The notes beneath the pieces were generated by a model. That model saw only the letters and a program-made list of their open reading frames with translations, searched no databases and had not been told where the DNA came from. 7,870 nt of DNA from Bacteroidales bacterium (GTDB lineage: Bacteria; Bacteroidota; Bacteroidia; Bacteroidales; Bacteroidaceae): assembly GCA_004558535.1 (NCBI GenBank), contig SFCP01000085.1:1-7870 (forward strand), written 5' to 3'. This document shows positions 1 to 5,496 of this stretch, one piece after another (position 1 is the stretch's first letter; each line of letters opens with the position of its first letter). Made by a program: the position numbers and the translations under genes.

Positions 1-37
1 GAAAACTGCTGAGGGGGCTTGTCCTATACAAAATGTA

Positions 38-69
38 AGCCCAACTTCTGTCTTTAAAGAAGTTGGACT
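38..69. repeat. Imperfect inverted repeat (hairpin)
   Basis: CCAACTTC at 41-48 is the exact reverse complement of GAAGTTGG at 59-66, with a 10-base loop. AG at 38-39 and CT at 68-69 extend the stem across one mismatch. A further short pairing, TGTCC at 20-24 with GGACA at 89-93, brackets it. No T-run follows on either strand, so it is not a standard terminator. It could be the end of an insertion element or a structured 3' UTR of a gene left of the window; neither can be decided here. Confidence 0.45.
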
Positions 70-110
70 CACCCTTTTATGGTTTAGCGGACAGTAATAG
101 AAAAATGTAG

Positions 111-118
111 TAACTTTG
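111..118 (+). promoter_or_regulatory. Candidate Bacteroidetes -7 box (TAACTTTG)
   Basis: TAACTTTG matches the Bacteroidetes primary-sigma -7 consensus TAnnTTTG. The only upstream candidate for the -33 box is the poor TTTAG at 83-87, which is also slightly too far away. If active, transcription would begin only a few bases before the strong terminator stem at 126, so the product would be a very short RNA or an attenuated leader. Confidence 0.3.
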
Positions 119-125
119 TCGTAGC

Positions 126-168
126 AACGGAGCAGGCAGCCATCAGGCAGGGCCTGCTCCGTTTTTTA
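126..168 (+). terminator. Rho-independent terminator
   Basis: A perfect 12-bp stem pairs AACGGAGCAGGC (126-137) with GCCTGCTCCGTT (152-163). The loop is 14 bases and the stem runs into six T residues at 162-167. The T-run is on the + strand only. No supported gene ends just before it inside the window, so it either ends a transcript that starts left of position 1 or acts on RNA started at the box at 111-118. It would insulate the downstream exporter operon from read-through. Confidence 0.75.
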
Positions 169-184
169 GTGGCTTTGCAGGCGC

Positions 185-249
185 AAAACTATCCGGGACT
201 TGGAAAAAATTAAGTCCGAGTTAGTCAAAATCAGGTCGGAGATAGTTTT
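185..249. repeat. Inverted repeat AAAACTATC / GATAGTTTT
   Basis: AAAACTATC at 185-193 is the exact reverse complement of GATAGTTTT at 241-249, and the right arm continues into a T-run to 252. Inside it GGACTT (196-201) can pair with AAGTCC (212-217), and TCCGA (215-219) can alternatively pair with TCGGA (236-240). These two inner pairings are mutually exclusive, which allows alternative RNA folds. It could be a weak terminator or attenuator, or a protein-binding dyad. Confidence 0.4.
205..246. repeat. Imperfect 21-bp tandem repeat (two units)
   Basis: The units at 205-225 and 226-246 match at 16 of 21 positions by eye. The shared core on the + strand is AxGTCxGAGxTAGT preceded by an A-rich stretch. 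A spacing of 21 bp is close to two helical turns, so both units would face the same side of the DNA. This fits a direct-repeat binding site, but no regulator is known here. Confidence 0.45.
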
Positions 250-340
250 TTTCAACAGCTTTTTGGTGAAATTCCGCCGGTGTGTGGCGGACAGAAAACG
301 GCACAAAAGGGGCGTTTAAGATAGTTTACGTTAAATCTGC

Positions 341-360
341 TTGTGCACTTTTGTGCACTT
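341..360. repeat. Tandem 10-mer TTGTGCACTT x2 with GTGCAC dyad
   Basis: TTGTGCACTT occurs twice without a gap (341-350 and 351-360). Each copy contains the palindrome GTGCAC, and the two palindromes (343-348 and 353-358) are 10 bp apart centre to centre, about one helical turn. This is a plausible operator for a dimeric repressor such as a TetR-type efflux regulator. That assignment is inference only. Confidence 0.4.
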
Positions 361-576
361 CTCGTAGGTCTGCCGGCGGCTCTACTTCCCCCCTGTCCGG
401 ACATCGTAGGGTGGGGGCGTGCTCCCCCGCGTCTGTGGGAGGTCTCCGGTGCGCTGCGTCGTATTTCCGACCGCTTTCGGCGTGGTCCTGCGGTCGTTGG
501 TCGATAATATCCCAGCATTCGTCTACTATGGGCTGCTAAGAAATGTTTATTCCCCTCTGCTGTGCGGCCTATTCCG

Positions 577-584
577 TACTTTTG
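577..584 (+). promoter_or_regulatory. Candidate promoter -7 box for the exporter operon
   Basis: TACTTTTG matches the Bacteroidetes -7 consensus TAnnTTTG exactly. It lies 63 bases before the chosen ATG of the channel gene, giving a 5' UTR of roughly 55-60 bases. No good TTTG -33 box is present at the usual distance upstream. It is the best-placed promoter candidate for the operon. Confidence 0.35.
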
Positions 585-647
585 CCTCCGTTTTCCGGTG
601 CGCACGCCGGCCGGAACGTTTCGTGAAACCGCAAAACTATCGTGAAA

Positions 648-2027
648 ATGCTTATGAAGATAAAGAGACTTGTATCGGTCGGGGCTGCGGCCCTCCTGCT
701 GTGGCTGGCTGCCCGCCCCTGCCTCTCGGCACCGGTGGCGGGAGGTGACGGCGGATGGACGCTGCAGCAGTGCGTGGACTACGCCTTGGCGCACAACATT
801 CGGTTGCGCAAGGATCGGGCGGCGGTAGAGTCGGCCGAGGTCACGCTGCGCGAAGCCCGGGCCGGGCTGTTGCCCTCGCTCAATGCGAGTGTGTCGCAGG
901 CCTTGAATTACCGTCCGTTTCAGGAGTCGGGCGGCAGCTATGTGAACGCCGGCCTGGCCACGCAGGGCCGCGACAAAGCCACCCAGAGCGGCAGTTACGG
1001 CATCAATGCGTCGTGGACCGTATGGGATGCGGGCAAGCGAAAGATGACCATCAGCAACTCCGAGCTGTCGCTGGAGGCCGCCCGCCTGTCCGCGGACGAG
1101 ACCGCCAACGATATCCAGGAGCAGATAGCCGCCCTCTACGTGCAAATCCTCTATATGGAAGAGGCCGTGCGCGTCAACGAGGCACTCCTTGCCCAGGACT
1201 CCATCGTCCTTGCCCGCGGCGAGGAGATGGTGCGCCAGGGGCAGATGTCGCAGGCCGACCTGGCACAACTGACCGCGCAGGTCAGCAGTGGCCGCTACGA
1301 CGTGACCAACGTGCGGACACAAATCGCCAATGCCAAGATGCAGATGCGGCAATTGCTGGAACTACCCCATGACACAATCTTCGATGTGGCGCCGGCCGAG
1401 GCCGACGAAGCCCGCCTGCTGCAGGCCCTGCCGGGACGCGACGAGGTCTATGCTGCGGCCTTGGGGCACCGCCCCGAAATCAGAAACGGCGAACTCAGCG
1501 TGCGCCAAGCCGGCCTTGCCACCCGCATGGCCCGTACGGCAGCCCTGCCCACCATCAGCTTGACGGGAGGACTGGGCGACAGCCACGTGACGGGTACGGC
1601 GGATAAATTCGGCGCGCAGCTGAAGTCGAACTTCAACGCCAACATCGGACTTTCGGTCAGCATCCCCATTTTCGACAACCGAAAGGCACGCAGCGATGTG
1701 GAGCGGGCCCGCGTGGGGGAGGTCACGGCTGCACTCGACTTGGCCGATGCCCAGCGCACCCTCTACAACAGTGTCGAGACCTATTGGCTCAATGCCGTCA
1801 ATTACCGTGGAAAATACTTGGCAGCGCGCGACAATGTGGCAGCACTCCAGACTTCCTACGACCTCCTGCAGGAACAGTTTCGCTTGGGGCTGAAGAATAT
1901 CGCCGACCTGCTGGACAGTCGTGCACGCCTGCTCACGGCGCGACAGGACCTGCTGCAGGATAAATACACCGCCCTGCTCAACCGCAGCCTGCTCGAGTTC
2001 TACGGCACAGGGATGATGGCCTATTAA
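648..2027 (+). CDS. TolC-family outer-membrane efflux channel
   Basis: This 459-residue protein is the outer-membrane channel of a tripartite exporter. Its trimer should form a beta-barrel in the outer membrane and a long helical tunnel in the periplasm that docks onto the adaptor encoded next. A signal peptide covers about residues 1-28: basic residues, then VGAAALLLWLAA, then a likely cleavage after CLSA. The body has the two-fold OEP layout. The first half includes AGLLPSLN (72-79), WTVWDAGKR (123-131) and GQMSQADL (198-205); the second includes RPEIRNGEL (275-283), SIPIFDNRKARSDVE (338-352) and LGLKNIADLLDSRARLL (413-429). Length is normal for the family. The start is uncertain: GTG at 642, ATG at 648 and ATG at 654 are all in frame and all keep the signal peptide. 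It is the first gene of the operon, 89 bases before the adaptor gene. Family assignment is firm; the substrate is unknown. Confidence 0.93.
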   Translation: MLMKIKRLVSVGAAALLLWLAARPCLSAPVAGGDGGWTLQQCVDYALAHNIRLRKDRAAVESAEVTLREARAGLLPSLNASVSQALNYRPFQESGGSYVNAGLATQGRDKATQSGSYGINASWTVWDAGKRKMTISNSELSLEAARLSADETANDIQEQIAALYVQILYMEEAVRVNEALLAQDSIVLARGEEMVRQGQMSQADLAQLTAQVSSGRYDVTNVRTQIANAKMQMRQLLELPHDTIFDVAPAEADEARLLQALPGRDEVYAAALGHRPEIRNGELSVRQAGLATRMARTAALPTISLTGGLGDSHVTGTADKFGAQLKSNFNANIGLSVSIPIFDNRKARSDVERARVGEVTAALDLADAQRTLYNSVETYWLNAVNYRGKYLAARDNVAALQTSYDLLQEQFRLGLKNIADLLDSRARLLTARQDLLQDKYTALLNRSLLEFYGTGMMAY

Positions 2028-2080
2028 TAATTATAGAGGCTATAGAATTAATAGGAACTATAGAATCTGATAGAATCTGT
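2028..2080. repeat. AT-rich short repeats in the channel-adaptor gap
   Basis: Directly after the channel gene's TAA, the sequence is dominated by variants of TATAGAA. TAGAATCTG occurs at 2061-2069 and again at 2071-2079 with a 10-bp period. Its composition is strikingly AT-rich against the GC-rich genes on both sides. No strong hairpin is evident, so the two flanking genes are probably still co-transcribed. Confidence 0.5.
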
Positions 2081-2116
2081 ATACAACCAAAAACTGCACA
2101 ATACGCATCTCACAAT

Positions 2117-3298
2117 ATGAACTACAAGAAAACAGGAATTATCACGCTGGCCGTGCTGGCTGTGGCTGCCGGCGGCTACTGCCTCTTTGGCGGCAAGGGC
2201 AAAAAGGCCGAGATCAGCTACGAGACGGCCAAGGTGGAACGGGCTACGCTCAGCAGCAGCGTCACAGCCACAGGTACCATCGAACCGGTGACGGAGGTCG
2301 AAGTCGGAACACAGGTCAGTGGCATTATCAGCCATATCTATGTCGACTATAATACGGAGGTGAAACGAGGACAGGTCATCGCCGAGCTTGACCGCACCAA
2401 CCTCCTGAGCGAACTCAATAGCGCGCAGAGTAACCTGTCGGCAGCACGCAGCGACCTGGATTATCAGCGAGTGAACTACAACCGATACAAGGCGCTTCAC
2501 GACAAAGGTCTCGTGAGCGACAATGAGTTTGAGACAGCCCGACTGGCTTACGATCAAGCCAAGAGTACCTATGACGCACGTACCGAGGCCGTGAAAAAAG
2601 CCCAAACCAACCTGGGCTATGCTACCATCACGTCGCCTATCGACGGTGTCATCCTGAGCAAATCCGTTGAGGAGGGACAGACCGTGGCCGCCAGCTTCAG
2701 CACGCCTACGCTCTTCACCATCGCGCAGGACCTGACCGACATGCGCGTCATCGCCAATGTGGACGAGGCCGATATCGGCGGCGTGCGCGAGGGACAGCGC
2801 ACCACGTTCACCGTCGACGCCTTTCCCGACGATGTGTTCGAGGGCACGGTGACCCAGGTGCGACAGGAGGCTACCACAGAGAACAACGTGGTGACCTATG
2901 AAGTCGTTATCTCTGCGCGCAACGACGCACTGAAACTCAAGCCCGGCCTGACGGCCAACGTCACCATCTATACGATGGAGCGCACGGGCGTGCTCAGCGT
3001 GCCGACCAAGGCCCTGCGCTTTACACCGACCGCCGAAACCATCCGCCCGGGCGACAAGATCGTAGACGCCGCCGGCGAGCACAAGCTGTGGGTGCGTCAG
3101 GGAAATACCATCAAGGCCGTTGCCGTCAGCGTGGGCAGTGCCGGCGCCACCCGCACCGAAATCTTGGGCGGTATAGCTGAGGGCACAGAGGTCATCACCG
3201 AGGTCAAGGCTGCCGGCGACGAAACAGCCGGCGACGAGGCAGCTGCCAATCAGGAAAAGAGTCCCTTTGCGCCCGGTCCGCGAGGTAAGAAGAAGTAG
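2117..3298 (+). CDS. macA: MacA-like periplasmic adaptor (membrane fusion protein)
   Basis: This 393-residue adaptor would link the inner-membrane ABC permease to the outer-membrane channel. Residues 6-24 form one N-terminal membrane anchor (GIITLAVLAVAAGGYCLF). The next part, about 45-95, is the first lipoyl half, with ATGTIEPVTEVEVGTQVSG and GQVIAELDRTNLLSEL. A helical hairpin of about 96-165 follows, including KGLVSDNEFETARLAYDQA. The second lipoyl half contains ATITSPIDGVIL (169-180) and EEGQTVAASF (185-194). A beta-barrel spans about 196-285, and the membrane-proximal domain with VPTKALRF starts at about 295. The C-terminus is a low-complexity tail with a repeated AGDE and a basic end, GPRGKKK. 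Length and domain order match MacA. The symbol rests on the MacB-type partners downstream; a related adaptor of another ABC exporter cannot be excluded. Confidence 0.9.
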   Translation: MNYKKTGIITLAVLAVAAGGYCLFGGKGKKAEISYETAKVERATLSSSVTATGTIEPVTEVEVGTQVSGIISHIYVDYNTEVKRGQVIAELDRTNLLSELNSAQSNLSAARSDLDYQRVNYNRYKALHDKGLVSDNEFETARLAYDQAKSTYDARTEAVKKAQTNLGYATITSPIDGVILSKSVEEGQTVAASFSTPTLFTIAQDLTDMRVIANVDEADIGGVREGQRTTFTVDAFPDDVFEGTVTQVRQEATTENNVVTYEVVISARNDALKLKPGLTANVTIYTMERTGVLSVPTKALRFTPTAETIRPGDKIVDAAGEHKLWVRQGNTIKAVAVSVGSAGATRTEILGGIAEGTEVITEVKAAGDETAGDEAAANQEKSPFAPGPRGKKK

Positions 3299-3300
3299 GT

Positions 3301-3364
3301 GAAATTAGGAATTAGGAATTAGGAATTAGGAATTAGGAATTGGGAATTAGGAATTGGGAATTGC
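3301..3364. repeat. Tandem heptamer array (GAATTAG)n
   Basis: About eight 7-bp units run from 3309: GAATTAG at 3309, 3316, 3323 and 3330, GAATTGG at 3337, GAATTAG at 3344, GAATTGG at 3351 and a degenerate unit at 3358. An off-length GAAATTAG at 3301-3308 precedes them. The array begins two bases after the adaptor gene's stop codon and fills half of the 124-base gap before the ATPase gene. It is non-coding, so a change in copy number would alter spacing rather than reading frame. The near-perfect early units suggest recent expansion by slippage. Confidence 0.85.
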
Positions 3365-3422
3365 CATCCGGCGAAACCCAATCCGAATGGTACATTCCTG
3401 ATTAATAAAAAAGAATATATCC

Positions 3423-4205
3423 ATGTCTGTTTCGCAAACAACGACAAAGGCACAGGACGACACGCGCCGCGTGGTCATCGAACTGCAGGACGTGCGCCGC
3501 AATTTCCAGGTGGGCGAGGAAGTCGTCCACGCCCTGTGCGGCGTCTCTTTCCGGATATACGAGGGCGAGTTTGTCACCATCATGGGCACTTCGGGTTCGG
3601 GCAAGTCTACCCTGCTCAACCAGTTGGGCTGCCTTGATACGCCCACCAGCGGCGAATACCTGCTCGACGGTGTCTCCGTGCGCACCATGAAGCGCCGGGA
3701 AAGGGCCGTGCTGCGCAACCGCAAAATCGGTTTCGTATTCCAAAACTACAACCTGCTGCCCAAGACCACGGCGGTCGAAAACGTAGAGCTGCCGCTGATG
3801 TACAACGGCAAGGTATCGGCCCGCGAACGCCGCGAACGAAGCATCCGTGCGCTCGAGATGGTGGGGCTGGGCAACCGCCTGTACCACAAGAGCAACCAGA
3901 TGTCCGGCGGTCAGATGCAGCGCGTAGCCATCGCCCGGGCTTTGGTCAACGACCCAGCCGTCATCTTGGCCGATGAAGCCACCGGCAACCTCGACACCCG
4001 CACCAGTTTCGAGATACTCGTACTCTTCCAGGAACTGTTTCGCGCCGGCCGCACCATCATCTTCGTGACCCACAATCCCGATATAGCCCGTTACAGCAGC
4101 CGCAACATCGTGCTGCGCGACGGAAAAATCCGCGAGGATGTGCAAAACGACCACATAGCCTCCGCCCGCGAGGCACTCGACGCGCTTCCCGTGCAGGAAG
4201 ACTGA
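3423..4205 (+). CDS. MacB/LolD-type ABC transporter ATPase subunit
   Basis: This 260-residue cytoplasmic ATPase powers the permease encoded immediately downstream. All expected nucleotide-binding motifs are present: Walker A GTSGSGKST (55-63, Lys61), Q-loop VFQNYNLLP (Gln107), signature MSGGQMQR (160-167), Walker B AVILADE (179-185, with catalytic Glu185), D-loop GNLD (188-191) and H-loop VTHN (His217). The pattern SGGQ-x-QRVAIARAL with GNLD is typical of the MacB/LolD/FtsE group, and the length is normal for a stand-alone ATPase. About 20 extra residues precede the core. In E. coli MacB the ATPase and permease are one polypeptide, whereas here they are separate genes 44 bases apart. The ATG at 3423 follows an AT-rich, purine-rich stretch and is the natural start. 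Confidence 0.94.
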   Translation: MSVSQTTTKAQDDTRRVVIELQDVRRNFQVGEEVVHALCGVSFRIYEGEFVTIMGTSGSGKSTLLNQLGCLDTPTSGEYLLDGVSVRTMKRRERAVLRNRKIGFVFQNYNLLPKTTAVENVELPLMYNGKVSARERRERSIRALEMVGLGNRLYHKSNQMSGGQMQRVAIARALVNDPAVILADEATGNLDTRTSFEILVLFQELFRAGRTIIFVTHNPDIARYSSRNIVLRDGKIREDVQNDHIASAREALDALPVQED

Positions 4206-4249
4206 CAGCCGGCGGGACGTAAACCTCATTTTTTCCCCAATACAAGCCA

Positions 4250-5473
4250 ATGAACCTCACCAACCTATTCAAGATAGCCCTGCGAGCCATCGCGGCGAAC
4301 AAGCTGCGCTCCTTCCTTACCATGCTCGGCATCATCATCGGCGTGGCGTCCGTCATAGCCATGCTCGCCATCGGGCAAGGGTCCAAGGAAAGCATCCAAA
4401 AGAACATTTCCGAGATGGGCTCCAATATGATCATGATACGCCCCGGACAGGACAAGGGGCCCGGCGGAGCGCGGCAGGACGCCAGCGAGATGCAGACCCT
4501 CAAGCTCCGGGACTACGAAGCACTTTGCGAACAGTGCAAATACTTGGCCGCCATCAGCCCCAGCGTCAGCAAATCGGGGCAGTTCGTCAGCGGCAACAAC
4601 AATACGCCCTCGACCCTCTACGGCATATCCAATGACTATTTGGAAATACGCCAGTTGAAAGTCGAGGACGGCGAAACGTTCTCCGACGAGGATATCCGCG
4701 CCGGCGCCAAAGTCTGCCTGATCGGGAAGACCGTGGCCGATAATCTCTTTCCCGGCGGCGAAGACCCCGTCGGCCGTGTCATACGATTTGGCACTACGCC
4801 CTTTCGCGTGGTCGGCGTGCTGAAGTCCAAGGGGTACAACTCCTTTGGCATGGACCAGGACGACATGGTCCTTGCGCCCTATACCACAGTGATGAAGCGC
4901 ATCCTGTCTGTGACCTATCTGCAGGGCATCAACGCTTCGGCCATTACCGAGGACAGGACCGACCAAGCTATCGAGGAAATCACGCAGGTGCTCCGCGCAC
5001 AGCACAAGTTGCGCGAGGCGGACGAGGATGATTTCACCATTCGCTCCCAGCAGGAAATGGCCGAGATGATGAACTCCACCAGCGACACCATGACCATCCT
5101 GCTCCTTGTCGTAGCGTGTATCTCGCTGGTCGTGGGCGGTATTGGAATTATGAACATCATGTATGTGTCGGTGACGGAGCGGACCCGCGAAATCGGACTG
5201 CGCATGTCCGTCGGTGCCCGCGGCATGGACATCCTCCATCAGTTTCTCATCGAAGCCATACTGCTGAGCGTGACGGGCGGTGTCATCGGTGTGGTGGCAG
5301 GCGTCGGTGCTGCCGTATGTATCAATGTTTTTGCACAGTGGCCCATTCTGATCCAGCCGTGGAGCGTCCTGCTCAGTTTTGCCGTATGTACGGCCACCGG
5401 TATCTTCTTTGGTTGGTATCCGGCCAAGAAAGCGGCCAACTTGGACCCTATCGAGGCCATCCGCTACGAATAA
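4250..5473 (+). CDS. MacB-type ABC transporter permease (FtsX fold)
   Basis: This 407-residue inner-membrane protein would form a homodimer that pairs with the upstream ATPase. It shows the MacB plan: a first membrane helix at about 20-43 (RSFLTMLGIIIGVASVIAML), a large periplasmic domain from about 44 to 280, then three helices at about 281-306, 331-360 and 371-390. The cytoplasmic loop TERTREIGLRMSVGA (309-323) is the conserved coupling segment that contacts the ATPase. The C-terminus has the usual PAKKAANLDPIEAIRYE. MacB-type proteins act as mechanotransmitters that push periplasmic substrates through the adaptor and TolC channel. Known substrates in the family include macrolides, toxins, lipopeptides and haem precursors; the substrate here is not predictable. 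It is the last gene of the operon and its stop lies only 23 bases from the convergent glycosidase gene. Confidence 0.94.
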   Translation: MNLTNLFKIALRAIAANKLRSFLTMLGIIIGVASVIAMLAIGQGSKESIQKNISEMGSNMIMIRPGQDKGPGGARQDASEMQTLKLRDYEALCEQCKYLAAISPSVSKSGQFVSGNNNTPSTLYGISNDYLEIRQLKVEDGETFSDEDIRAGAKVCLIGKTVADNLFPGGEDPVGRVIRFGTTPFRVVGVLKSKGYNSFGMDQDDMVLAPYTTVMKRILSVTYLQGINASAITEDRTDQAIEEITQVLRAQHKLREADEDDFTIRSQQEMAEMMNSTSDTMTILLLVVACISLVVGGIGIMNIMYVSVTERTREIGLRMSVGARGMDILHQFLIEAILLSVTGGVIGVVAGVGAAVCINVFAQWPILIQPWSVLLSFAVCTATGIFFGWYPAKKAANLDPIEAIRYE

Positions 5474-5496
5474 CGACAGCCGCAAGGCCGAAAAAA

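Larger units (their letters stand above)
169..647. other. Non-coding leader upstream of the exporter operon
   Basis: About 480 bases between the terminator and the channel gene contain no reading frame with convincing protein features. Short open frames here give arginine-, cysteine- and proline-rich translations typical of chance frames in GC-rich DNA. The stretch contains a 21-bp tandem repeat (205-246), a long-range inverted repeat (185-249), a tandem 10-mer with a GTGCAC dyad (341-360), dispersed AAACTATC motifs and a TAnnTTTG box at 577-584. No regulator gene is present in the window. The leader is long for an efflux operon and may carry operator or attenuation signals, but this is inference. 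Confidence 0.55.

Noticed and set aside
2..97. Possible tail of a + strand gene ending in TAA at 95-97, 29 bases before the terminator
   Set aside because: The position would suit a gene end, but only 31 codons are visible, codon use is unlike the neighbours, the stretch contains a palindromic hairpin, and the opposite strand is equally open.
642..644. GTG as start of the channel gene
   Set aside because: It is in frame, but ATG codons at 648 and 654 follow at once and both retain the full signal peptide, so an ATG start is preferred.
252..1352. 366-codon antisense frame over the leader and channel gene
   Set aside because: The translation has no recognisable domain and runs across the signal peptide and first half of a clear TolC-family gene on the other strand.
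2048..3082. 344-codon antisense frame over the adaptor gene
   Set aside because: It is a mirror of a well-supported adaptor gene, His- and Gly-rich, with no family features.
3301..3364. Heptamer array as a CRISPR-like element
   Set aside because: Units are only 7 bp with no spacers and no cas genes nearby; it is a simple tandem repeat.
5474..5496. Bidirectional terminator in the 23-base gap between the convergent genes
   Set aside because: The only stem is three base pairs with a GCAA loop at GCCGCAAGGC, too weak to support, although an A6/T6 run is present at 5491-5496.
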